NCBI GenBank assembly: GCA_002336675.1
Contig: DDEI01000028.1
Span: 41,724 to 63,268, forward strand
Source: Flavobacteriales bacterium UBA1958
Lineage (GTDB): Bacteria > Bacteroidota > Bacteroidia > Flavobacteriales_D > Sanyastnellaceae
DNA: 21,545 bases
Direction of reading: 5' to 3'
Shown: positions 14,719-21,545 of the stretch, one piece after another
Layout of the letters: every line of letters begins with the position of its first letter
Position numbering within the stretch: the stretch's first letter is position 1
The notes under the pieces: generated by a model
Told to the model about the DNA's origin: nothing
What the model saw: the letters and a program-made list of their open reading frames with translations, nothing else
The model's database searches: none
Made by a program: the position numbers and the translations under genes

Positions 14719-15774
14719 TTACCTTTTTAAATATTGTTTATGGTAATAGTCCATGTATATGCCATTAGTTACCCGAGACATCCATTCAGTATTTTCCATA
14801 TACCAGCTTACGGTTTGGCTCATTCCTTCTTCTGGAGTTAAGCTCGGCTTCCAAGATAATTCCTCCATTAATTTTCTTGAATTTACAGCATATCTGAAGT
14901 CATGCCCCGCTCTATCTGTCACAAACTTAATCAATCCTAATGAGCTCCCTTCTTTTCTATCTAGATGCTTATCAGTAAGGTGTATAAGCAGCTTAACCAA
15001 ATCTAGATTACTCCATTCGTTTTCACCTCCTACGCAGTAAGTTTCTCCTCTTTTTCCTTTATGGAAAATCTCATCTATGGCTCGAACATGATCCCCTACC
15101 CATAGCCAGTCTCTTATGTTATCACCTGTTCCGTATAGAGGTATAGGTTTAGAGTTTTTTATATTATTTACCACTAAAGGAATTAGCTTCTCTGGAAACT
15201 GATTTGCACCATAATTATTACTGCAGTTAGAGATTACATAACTCAAACCAAAAGTATGGCCATACGCTCTAACTATATGGTCCGAAGCAGCCTTGCTAGC
15301 AGAGTATGGACTCTTAGGGTCATAACTTGTTTCTTCATTAAAGAATCCCTCTTTACCCAAAGAACCAAAAACCTCATCAGTGCTCACATGGTAAAAGAGA
15401 TTCTCAACTGAGGACCAGGATTTTTTAGCTTCATTTAATAGAGTAGTAGTACCTAAAACATTGGTTTCTATAAACTGACTAGGATTAGATATACTTCTAT
15501 CCACATGAGACTCTGCTGCCAAATGAATGACGTCTGTTACTTCTTCCTCATGAAATACTTTAGCCACATTTTCCTCACTACTGATGTCTCCTTTTACGAA
15601 TGTATAATTCTCCGCAGTCTCTACTTCAGTCAAATTTTCTAAGTTCCCGGCATACGTCAGTTTATCAAAACAGATAATTCTGTATTGAGGATATTTATTT
15701 ACGAGAAGTTTTATTAGATGACTTCCTATAAACCCAGCCCCTCCTGTTACTAATATATTTTTCTTGCTTTGCAA
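14719..15774 (-). CDS. rfbB: dTDP-glucose 4,6-dehydratase
   Basis: Converts dTDP-D-glucose to dTDP-4-keto-6-deoxy-D-glucose, the branch point to rhamnose and many 6-deoxy or amino sugars. It has 351 residues. The NAD loop is GGAGFIG (11-17); the dehydratase pair D133-E134 is in STDEVFGSLG; Y157-x3-K161 is in YSASKAASDH. HLAAESHVDRSI and YGANQFPEKLIPL also match the family closely. The start is TTG at 15774: the upstream gene's stop is in the same frame four codons before, and no ATG lies between. No rfbA, rfbC or rfbD is nearby, so the later steps are either elsewhere in the genome or the product is a different deoxy sugar. Confidence 0.95.
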   Translation of the reverse strand: MQSKKNILVTGGAGFIGSHLIKLLVNKYPQYRIICFDKLTYAGNLENLTEVETAENYTFVKGDISSEENVAKVFHEEEVTDVIHLAAESHVDRSISNPSQFIETNVLGTTTLLNEAKKSWSSVENLFYHVSTDEVFGSLGKEGFFNEETSYDPKSPYSASKAASDHIVRAYGHTFGLSYVISNCSNNYGANQFPEKLIPLVVNNIKNSKPIPLYGTGDNIRDWLWVGDHVRAIDEIFHKGKRGETYCVGGENEWSNLDLVKLLIHLTDKHLDRKEGSSLGLIKFVTDRAGHDFRYAVNSRKLMEELSWKPSLTPEEGMSQTVSWYMENTEWMSRVTNGIYMDYYHKQYLKR

Positions 15775-15786
15775 TGCGTCTATTAC

Positions 15787-17088
15787 TTATAAACTCCAAT
15801 AATTAAAGTCATCCTTCATGTTTCTGTAAATTCCTTTGAGGTCTACAAAAACACCTTTATCATCATTAAAGTATTTCTTAAAATCAGCTGCTTGCCAATG
15901 CTTATACTCCTCATGATTTACAGCTAAAATAATGGCATCGTAGGCATTTTCATCTGCTTCAGCTTTAATCCCTATTCCGCATTCATCCATAAAATCCTCA
16001 GAACTAGCCCATGGATCTATTACATCAACATTCACACTAAAAGATTCTAATTCCCTAATTACATTTATGACCTTAGTATTTCTAATATCACTTACATTTT
16101 CTTTAAACGTGGCACCCATCACTAGCACTCTTGAATCTTGAATATTTTTTCCTTCGCTCAGAATTTTTTTCACTGTTTGTTTCCCTACGTAGAAACCCAT
16201 AGAGTCATTCACATACCTTCCAGAATTAATCACTTTAGCATGGTAGCCATGCTTCTTAGCTTTGTGCACCAAGTAATAAGGATCCACTCCTATACAATGA
16301 CCTCCAACTAAGCCTGGCGAAAACTTCAGGAAGTTCCATTTAGTTCCGGCAGCTTCTAGTACTTCATACGTATTTATATCACCTACTTTATCAAATATTA
16401 TCGAGAGCTCATTAATTAGAGCTATGTTCACATCTCTCTGGGTGTTCTCAATGATTTTACTCGCTTCAGCCACCTTTATGCTAGAAGCTCTATGAACTCC
16501 TGCATCCACTACTAATTCATAAGTTTTAGCTATATCTTCCAAACTCTCATCACAACAACCTGCTGCTACCTTAACTATAGTTCTGATCGTATTAATTTTA
16601 TCCCCTGGATTTATTCTTTCTGGAGAATAACCTACCATAAAATCATCCGTCATTTTCAGACCACTCAACTTCTCTAAGACTGGCACACAGTCTTCTTCAG
16701 TGCACCCAGGATAAACAGTAGATTCGTAAACTACATAATCTCCTTTTTTAAGTGCATTACCTACTGTTCTACTTGCAGAAAGGACTGGCCTGAGATCAGG
16801 AAGATTATTTTCGTTGATAGGAGTAGGAACAGCTATTACAAAGAAATTGGCTTTTTTAAGATCCTCAGGGTCAGCTGAAAACTCTATATCACAGCCATCG
16901 AATGCAGAAGAGTCTAGCTCTTGGCTAGGATCTTCATTATTCTTCATCATTTCTACCCTTTCGGCATTAATATCAAACCCAAGTACTTTTATTTTTCTTG
17001 CAAACTCAAGAGCTATAGGAAGCCCTACGTAACCTAAACCTACTACAGCTAACGTAGCTTCTTTCTTTATTAACTTATCGTAAATCAT
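15787..17088 (-). CDS. tviB: UDP-N-acetylhexosamine 6-dehydrogenase (TviB/WbpO type)
   Basis: NAD-dependent dehydrogenase that oxidises C6 of a UDP-N-acetylhexosamine (UDP-GlcNAc or UDP-GalNAc) to the uronate. It has 433 residues. The NAD loop is VGLGYVGLP (16-24), and the catalytic C265 is in GLVGGHCIGVDPYYL. The stretches VPTPINENNLPDL, YESTVYPGCTEEDCVP and VGYSPERINPGDK are as in Salmonella TviB and separate it from the UDP-glucose dehydrogenase two genes away. It follows the wbpD-like gene by 4 bases, so its product probably enters that pathway. Whether the substrate is the gluco or galacto form cannot be read from sequence. Confidence 0.92.
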   Translation of the reverse strand: MIYDKLIKKEATLAVVGLGYVGLPIALEFARKIKVLGFDINAERVEMMKNNEDPSQELDSSAFDGCDIEFSADPEDLKKANFFVIAVPTPINENNLPDLRPVLSASRTVGNALKKGDYVVYESTVYPGCTEEDCVPVLEKLSGLKMTDDFMVGYSPERINPGDKINTIRTIVKVAAGCCDESLEDIAKTYELVVDAGVHRASSIKVAEASKIIENTQRDVNIALINELSIIFDKVGDINTYEVLEAAGTKWNFLKFSPGLVGGHCIGVDPYYLVHKAKKHGYHAKVINSGRYVNDSMGFYVGKQTVKKILSEGKNIQDSRVLVMGATFKENVSDIRNTKVINVIRELESFSVNVDVIDPWASSEDFMDECGIGIKAEADENAYDAIILAVNHEEYKHWQAADFKKYFNDDKGVFVDLKGIYRNMKDDFNYWSL

Positions 17089-17092
17089 TCAT

Positions 17093-17659
17093 CTACAGTT
17101 TTCTAACTTTATTATTCTCTAATATATATTCTTCTTTGCTCTCAAGGCATTTAGCCCTTCCATCAATAAAATCTAATCTATGGCCAAAGGTGCTCATCCA
17201 TCCGATATGTCTGGCTGGATTGCCGACTACAAGACTAAATGGCAACACTTCTTTAGTGACCACCGTTCCAGCTCCTATAAAAGCATACTGGCCGATATCA
17301 TTACCACACACTATGGTAGCATTGGCTCCAATGCTAGCCCCTTTTCTAACGACAGTTTTAAGGTAGGCATCTTTTCTATTTACTGCACTTCGTGGGTTAA
17401 TTACGTTCGTAAAAACACAAGAGGGTCCGATGAACACATCATCTTCACAAATTACTCCAGTGTAGATAGAAACATTGTTTTGGACTTTAACATTATCTCC
17501 TAAAGTTACCTCAGGTGAAATAACCACATTCTGCCCAATGTTACACATTTCTCCCAAAACAGAATTAGGCATTATATGGCTAAAGTGCCAGATTTTAGTG
17601 CCCTCACCTATTTGACATCCTTGGTCAATAACAGCTGTTTCGTGTGAAAAATAGCCCAT
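17093..17659 (-). CDS. wbpD: WbpD-like UDP-amino-sugar-uronate N-acetyltransferase
   Basis: Hexapeptide-repeat acetyltransferase; Pseudomonas WbpD acetylates the 3-amino group of UDP-2-acetamido-3-amino-glucuronate using acetyl-CoA. It has 188 residues. The left-handed beta-helix repeats run from about 8 to 150 (GEGTKIWHFSHIM, IGQNVVISPEV, VQNNVSIYTGV, GPSCVFTNVINPRS, RKGASIGANATIVCG). The end GNPARHIGWMSTFG is like WbpD. I start it at the ATG at 17657-17659, one base after the decarboxylase stop; the open frame continues upstream to 17737 inside that gene, but those 26 residues have no family match. Its partner enzyme WbpE is encoded at the head of the operon. An exact match of substrate is inferred. 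Confidence 0.9.
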   Translation of the reverse strand: MGYFSHETAVIDQGCQIGEGTKIWHFSHIMPNSVLGEMCNIGQNVVISPEVTLGDNVKVQNNVSIYTGVICEDDVFIGPSCVFTNVINPRSAVNRKDAYLKTVVRKGASIGANATIVCGNDIGQYAFIGAGTVVTKEVLPFSLVVGNPARHIGWMSTFGHRLDFIDGRAKCLESKEEYILENNKVRKL

Positions 17660-17660
17660 T

Positions 17661-18644
17661 TTATTTGCTGTAATTTTCAAAGGTCTTGTGGTCTTTCTTG
17701 TATAACTCTTCTTCAGGAAGGGATCTAAAATAGTCATAAGTTATTTTTAATCCTTCTGCCCTACTAACTTTCGGCGCCCACTTTAATATTTCTTTAGCTT
17801 TAGTTATATCTGGTCGTCTTTGTTTGGGGTCGTCAATAGGTAAATCTTTATAAATAATTTTTTGTGATGTGCCTGTAAGTTTTACTATCTCTTCAGCAAA
17901 TTGTTTAATTGTAATTTCATCTGGATTACCAATATTCACTGGTTGGTGATGATTGCTCTGAGAGAGTTTAAATATCCCATCCACTAAATCATCAACATAA
18001 CAGAAAGACCTTGTTTGACTTCCATCACCAAAAATCGTTAAGTCTTCACCTCTCAATGCTTGACCTATAAACGCGGGAAGAACTCTTCCATCATTTAACC
18101 TCATTCTAGGACCATAAGTATTAAATATTCTGACTATTCTCGTATCCACTCCATGGTATGTATGGTAAGCCATAGTTATAGCCTCCTGAAATCTTTTAGC
18201 TTCATCATAAACCCCTCTTGGCCCTACAGGGTTAACATTCCCCCAATAACTTTCTGGCTGAGGGTGAACGGTAGGATCTCCATAAACCTCAGAAGTTGAG
18301 GCTATCATTAATCCTGCTCCTTTATCTTTAGCTAAGCCTAGACAATTATGAATCCCCAGAGACCCCACTTTTAATGTCTGAATCGGGATTTTTAAATAAT
18401 CGATAGGACTCGCAGGAGAAGCGAAATGAAAAATAAAATCCAAATCACCAGACACATGTACAAAATTAGAAACATCATTTTTCTGAAATGAAAATCTCTC
18501 ATTCTCAAACAGATGTTCTATGTTTTTAAGATCGCCGGTAATCAAGTTATCTATTCCTACCACAAGACATCCTTCTGCTATTAATCTATCACATAAATGC
18601 GAACCTAAAAATCCAGCGGCACCTGTCACTACGACTCTTTTCAT
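17661..18644 (-). CDS. UDP-glucuronate decarboxylase (UDP-xylose synthase)
   Basis: Extended short-chain dehydrogenase that oxidises and decarboxylates UDP-glucuronate to UDP-xylose with bound NAD. It has 327 residues. The NAD loop is GAAGFLG (8-14). The UXS signature ASPASPIDY is near 75-83; the catalytic set is E119 (TSEVYGDP) and Y146-x3-K150 (GVYDEAKR, where many members have CYDEGKR). DGRVLPAFIGQAL and GDGSQTRSFCYVDDLV also match. It overlaps the upstream ugd gene by the four bases ATGA, so translation is coupled and its substrate is made by the neighbour. A bifunctional ArnA-type protein is excluded by the absence of a formyltransferase domain. Confidence 0.93.
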   Translation of the reverse strand: MKRVVVTGAAGFLGSHLCDRLIAEGCLVVGIDNLITGDLKNIEHLFENERFSFQKNDVSNFVHVSGDLDFIFHFASPASPIDYLKIPIQTLKVGSLGIHNCLGLAKDKGAGLMIASTSEVYGDPTVHPQPESYWGNVNPVGPRGVYDEAKRFQEAITMAYHTYHGVDTRIVRIFNTYGPRMRLNDGRVLPAFIGQALRGEDLTIFGDGSQTRSFCYVDDLVDGIFKLSQSNHHQPVNIGNPDEITIKQFAEEIVKLTGTSQKIIYKDLPIDDPKQRRPDITKAKEILKWAPKVSRAEGLKITYDYFRSLPEEELYKKDHKTFENYSK

Positions 18645-19966
18645 ATTTCCTTTTTGTTTAGCACCTCAGACCTTCCTATGGATTTATATCTAAATCCTAG
18701 CTTATTCATTTTCTCTAAATCATAAAGATTTCTTCCATCGAATATTACTTTGTTGTTTAGTTTCTCCTCAATAATCCCAAAGTCTGGGTTTCTAAAAGCC
18801 AACCACTCGGTACAGATTAAAAGTGCATCAGCATTTTCAAGAGCTGAATACATATCTGGCGCGTACTTTATTCGGTGACCAAGTAATTTCTGGACATTAG
18901 ACATCGCTTCGGGATCATAAGCAGTTATCTCTGCTCCTTCACTAATTAACTTCTGTATCATATACAGCGCAGGAGCCTCTCTAATGTCATCTGTATCAGG
19001 TTTAAAAGCCAATCCCCATAGCGCGATTTTAATCCCACGAAGGTTCCCTTTAAAATATTCTTTTATCGGTTTAGCTAAAACAGTCTTTTGCTTATCATTT
19101 ACTTCAATAACACTGTCTAAAATTTTAAAATCGTAACCTAGCTCTTTTCCTGAGCGTTGCAACGCTTGAACATCTTTAGGAAAACAACTTCCTCCATACC
19201 CAATCCCTGGAAATAAGAATCTTTTTCCAATACGAGTATCAGAGCCCATCCCAAGTCTAACCTTATCTACATCTGCTCCCACTATCTCGCAAAAGTTAGC
19301 GATCTCATTCATAAAAGTAATCTTGGCAGCGAGGAATGAATTCGCTGCATACTTGGTTAATTCCGCGCTTTTCTCATCCATGAAAATAAGCGGATTTCCT
19401 TGCCTGATAAAAGGAGCGTAAAGTTCCTTCATTACTTCCTGCGCTCTCTTAGACTCTGTTCCCACCACCACTCTATCTGGCTTCATGAAATCATCTACAG
19501 CAAAACCTTCTCTTAAAAATTCAGGATTAGAAACCACATCAAAATCCACTTTAGCATTCTTAGCTATAGCAGCAGTTACCTTATCCGCTGTTCCTACTGG
19601 AACTGTGCTTTTATCCACGATAACTTTATAATCGTTAATCATCTTACCCAACTGTTCTGCCACTCCAAGTACGTAGGACAAATCAGCAGACCCATCCTCT
19701 CCTGGAGGAGTAGGAAGAGCCAGAAAAATTATTTGAGCATCTTCAATCGCTTCCTCCAGATCTGTTGTAAAATGAAGTCTTCCTTGCTTAATACATCTTT
19801 CAAATATCACATCCAAATGAGGCTCATAAATAGGAACCTCACCATTTTTCATTTTCTCAATTTTCTCGCTGTTTATATCGACACATACTACCTGGCTTCC
19901 TGTTTCAGCAAAACAAGTTCCTGTAACTAACCCAACATATCCAGTTCCTATTACTGCTATTTTCAT
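18641..19966 (-). CDS. ugd: UDP-glucose 6-dehydrogenase
   Basis: Oxidises UDP-glucose twice with NAD to UDP-glucuronate in the cytoplasm. It has 441 residues, the bacterial norm. The NAD loop is IGTGYVGL (6-13); the catalytic C261 is in GIGYGGSCFPKDVQAL; LPTPPGEDGSADLSYV and DKSTVPVGTADKV are as in UGD. The C-terminal UDP-binding domain carries GLAFKPDTDDIREAPA. It starts 3 bases after the aminotransferase stop and overlaps the decarboxylase start by 4 bases. Paired directly with UXS it would drive UDP-glucose to UDP-xylose, though UDP-glucuronate could also be used as such. Confidence 0.96.
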   Translation of the reverse strand: MKIAVIGTGYVGLVTGTCFAETGSQVVCVDINSEKIEKMKNGEVPIYEPHLDVIFERCIKQGRLHFTTDLEEAIEDAQIIFLALPTPPGEDGSADLSYVLGVAEQLGKMINDYKVIVDKSTVPVGTADKVTAAIAKNAKVDFDVVSNPEFLREGFAVDDFMKPDRVVVGTESKRAQEVMKELYAPFIRQGNPLIFMDEKSAELTKYAANSFLAAKITFMNEIANFCEIVGADVDKVRLGMGSDTRIGKRFLFPGIGYGGSCFPKDVQALQRSGKELGYDFKILDSVIEVNDKQKTVLAKPIKEYFKGNLRGIKIALWGLAFKPDTDDIREAPALYMIQKLISEGAEITAYDPEAMSNVQKLLGHRIKYAPDMYSALENADALLICTEWLAFRNPDFGIIEEKLNNKVIFDGRNLYDLEKMNKLGFRYKSIGRSEVLNKKEI

Positions 19967-19969
19967 GTC

Positions 19970-21100
19970 TTATTTATTCAAAAATTCTTTTACTGTATTC
20001 ACAATATATTCTAATTGGTCTTCAGATAACTCAGTCTGCATAGGCAAACTGATTACACTCTCACAAAGGGCGTCCGTGTTCGAGAAATCCACTGCATCAT
20101 ATCTCTCATCCATATATGCCTTTTGCCTGTGCACAGGGATGGGGTAATAAATCATAGATGGAATATTTTTCGCTGCTAAAAAAATCTGCATTTCATTCCT
20201 ATCTACTCCTCTTGTCCTTAGTGTGTATTGATGAAACACATGACTGCTTTTAGGGTCTCTCTTTGGGATCAACAGAGCTGTTTCATTTTTAAAAGCTTCA
20301 TCATAGTATTTCGCAGCAAACTGTCTAGCGGCGGTATAGTCATTCAAATGTTCTAGTTTAATTCTAAGAACAGCTGCCTGTAAACTATCTAGCCTTGAAT
20401 TCACTCCTATATTATCGTGATGATATCTGACTGTTTGACCATGATTGGCTATCTGCCGAATAGATATGGCGAGTTCATCATTATTCGTGAAAATGGCTCC
20501 ACCATCTCCATAACACCCCAAATTTTTACTTGGAAAAAAAGAAGTAGTTCCCACATCCCCCATACAACCCGCCTTAACCAAATCACCATTAGAGAAAGTG
20601 TAGTTAGCATTTACAGCTTGCGCTGCATCTTCTATAACCTTTAAGTCATGCTTCCTAGCAATTCTAAGAACCTCCTCCATATTTGCACATTGTCCATAAA
20701 GATGGACCGGCACTACTGCCCTTGTCTTTTCAGTTATAGCGGCCTCAAATGCATTTACATCCAAATTAAAGGTGTCTGGGTCCACTTCTACCAGAACCGG
20801 CACTAAGCCAAGCAGCCCAATAACTTCAACCGTCGCTATGTAGGTGAAGCTAGCTGTGATAACCTCATCTCCAGGCTTCAACCCCAAAGCCATCATAGCT
20901 ATTTGAAGAGCGTCGGTGCCGTTGGCACATGGAATAACATGTTTTACGTCAAGAAATCTGGAAAGCTCCTCAGTAAATAATTTAACTTCTGGTCCATTGA
21001 TGTATTGGCTAGATCTTACTACCTCTAGTATCTTCTGATCCACTTCAGCTTGAATTTTCTCGTATTGAGACACGAGATTAACCATTTGAATTGATTTCAT
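19970..21100 (-). CDS. wbpE: WbpE-like sugar aminotransferase (DegT/DnrJ/EryC1 family)
   Basis: PLP-dependent aminotransferase. Its sequence is close to Pseudomonas WbpE, which aminates C3 of UDP-2-acetamido-3-keto-glucuronate using glutamate. It has 376 residues. The PLP lysine is K192 in TSFFPSKNLGCYGDGGA; other shared stretches are CANGTDALQIAMMALG, VHLYGQCANM, VIEDAAQAV and NHGQTVRYHH followed by NSRLDSLQAA. It is the first gene of the operon, divergent from the last gene of the window, with a 118-base gap between starts. No full -7 match precedes it; the nearest is a degenerate TATAATTTG about 25-35 bases upstream. Related family members acting on other 3-keto sugars remain possible. Confidence 0.92.
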   Translation of the reverse strand: MKSIQMVNLVSQYEKIQAEVDQKILEVVRSSQYINGPEVKLFTEELSRFLDVKHVIPCANGTDALQIAMMALGLKPGDEVITASFTYIATVEVIGLLGLVPVLVEVDPDTFNLDVNAFEAAITEKTRAVVPVHLYGQCANMEEVLRIARKHDLKVIEDAAQAVNANYTFSNGDLVKAGCMGDVGTTSFFPSKNLGCYGDGGAIFTNNDELAISIRQIANHGQTVRYHHDNIGVNSRLDSLQAAVLRIKLEHLNDYTAARQFAAKYYDEAFKNETALLIPKRDPKSSHVFHQYTLRTRGVDRNEMQIFLAAKNIPSMIYYPIPVHRQKAYMDERYDAVDFSNTDALCESVISLPMQTELSEDQLEYIVNTVKEFLNK

Positions 21101-21205
21101 TTAATCCACATAATAACACGCGAATATACCAAATTATAAAGAGATTAGGTTGCTTAGAAATATGCTTCTAGTCGTTTTTTTACCCCAAGATTCTTTAATT
21201 TCTGC

Positions 21206-21213
21206 TACTTTAG
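21206..21213 (+). promoter_or_regulatory. Near-match -7 element before the last gene (TACTTTAG)
   Basis: TACTTTAG differs from TAnnTTTG at one position and ends five bases before the ATG at 21219, the same close spacing seen at acpH and the kinase gene. No clear -33 TTG was seen. Confidence 0.35.
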
Positions 21214-21218
21214 CACTT

Positions 21219-21545
21219 ATGATTAAAAAACTCCTTTTCTTTCTATTTATTAGCTCTCTGGCTATTAGCGTTAACGCTCAATTAGAATCTAAGGCGCAAT
21301 CATTTTTTAGCCCAAGGTACACGTTCCAAATCCCTGGAGGGGATATGTCAGACCGATTTGGACTGAATAGCAGCCTAGGACTAACTTTTGCTACAAAAAA
21401 AGAAAACGGAAATTATTTTGGAGTTAATGGGAACTACCAATTTGGAAGTGACGTAAAAGAGCCTGGTTTAATTCAAAACCTACTTTCAATAAATAATGAG
21501 ATTATTAGCGTAGAAGGAAAACCCGCATCAGTCCTTATCCAACAA
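21219..21545 (+). CDS. Secreted, probably outer-membrane beta-barrel protein, 3' end missing
   Basis: Not assigned to a named family. The frame is open from the ATG at 21219 to the last base, giving 109 residues. The N-terminus MIKKLLFFLFISSLAISVNA is a clear signal peptide, with cleavage likely after NAQ or NA. The rest shows alternating polar and aromatic residues and Gly-rich turns: RYTFQIPGGDMSDRFG, SSLGLTFATKK, GNYFGVNGNYQFGSDV, as in Bacteroidota outer-membrane barrels. It is divergent from the polysaccharide operon. A surface role is a fair inference; a link to polysaccharide export is only suggested by position. Confidence 0.7.
   Translation, partial: MIKKLLFFLFISSLAISVNAQLESKAQSFFSPRYTFQIPGGDMSDRFGLNSSLGLTFATKKENGNYFGVNGNYQFGSDVKEPGLIQNLLSINNEIISVEGKPASVLIQQ

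Noticed and set aside
17661..17737. N-terminal extension of the WbpD-like protein by 26 residues
   Set aside because: It would overlap the decarboxylase gene out of frame; the extra residues have no family match, and the ATG at 17659 starts the conserved region.
13960..21100. Defence or mobile island hidden in the long minus-strand block
   Set aside because: Every gene is a recognisable sugar-nucleotide or capsule enzyme; no integrase, transposase, repeat boundary or tRNA end was seen.
21153..21180. Hairpin TAGAA-N6-TTCTA followed by a T-run, terminator-like
   Set aside because: Stem is only 5 AT-rich pairs, and no plus-strand gene ends upstream of it.

Overview
The window is 21.5 kb of AT-rich, gene-dense bacterial chromosome. 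It almost certainly comes from the phylum Bacteroidota, probably a flavobacterium-like lineage. Supporting signs: several genes are preceded by the Bacteroidota -7 promoter element TAnnTTTG; two secreted proteins end in type IX secretion (T9SS) sorting domains; Shine-Dalgarno sequences are rare; and the gene families (alaS divergent from an M23 peptidase and a small MerR-type gene, PTPS with folE, Mrp without its CxxC) are typical of the phylum. No rRNA, tRNA, CRISPR array, insertion sequence, phage gene or gap over 300 bases was seen.

Layout. 1-2069 (-): most of alaS, cut by the window edge. 2161-3494 (+): a membrane-anchored M23 peptidase and a small MerR-type protein. 3488-4453 (-): hldD, for LPS heptose. 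4575-5601 (+): a PTPS-II-type 6-pyruvoyltetrahydropterin synthase and folE, one base apart, a pterin unit. 5625-7078 (-): two secreted proteins of unknown function. 7152-7748 (-): an AcpH-type acyl-carrier-protein phosphodiesterase, closed by an intrinsic terminator. 7846-9793 (+): a two-component pair (histidine kinase and OmpR/PhoB-type regulator). Upstream of the pair is an 11-bp-period direct repeat resembling a Pho-type box. 9834-11201 (+): Mrp-type iron-sulfur carrier ATPase and a NifU-like scaffold. 11191-12447 (-): a secreted esterase with a T9SS tail. 12544-13904 (+): a TrxR-like ferredoxin-NADP reductase and its probable 2Fe-2S ferredoxin.

13960-21100 (-) is one tight seven-gene operon, read from right to left: wbpE-like aminotransferase, ugd, UDP-glucuronate decarboxylase, wbpD-like acetyltransferase, tviB-type UDP-HexNAc dehydrogenase, rfbB, and a CpsB-type PHP phosphatase. 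It supplies nucleotide sugars for a surface polysaccharide. UDP-glucose goes to UDP-glucuronate and UDP-xylose. UDP-HexNAc goes to its uronate and, with the wbpE and wbpD steps, towards a 2,3-diacetamido uronate. dTDP-glucose goes to the 4-keto-6-deoxy sugar. The 3-dehydrogenase needed before the aminotransferase (WbpB type) is not here, nor are glycosyltransferases, flippase or export genes. 21219 to the end (+) is the start of a secreted, probably outer-membrane, protein.

I did not find a clearly new biological system. The points most worth a second look are: the Pho-like box between acpH and the kinase; -7 elements that end 4-6 bases before start codons (possible leaderless mRNAs); the incomplete Wbp pathway mixed with UDP-xylose synthesis; the Gly-to-Ser change in the HldD nucleotide-binding loop; the BH4-type motif in the PTPS; and frequent TTG starts.
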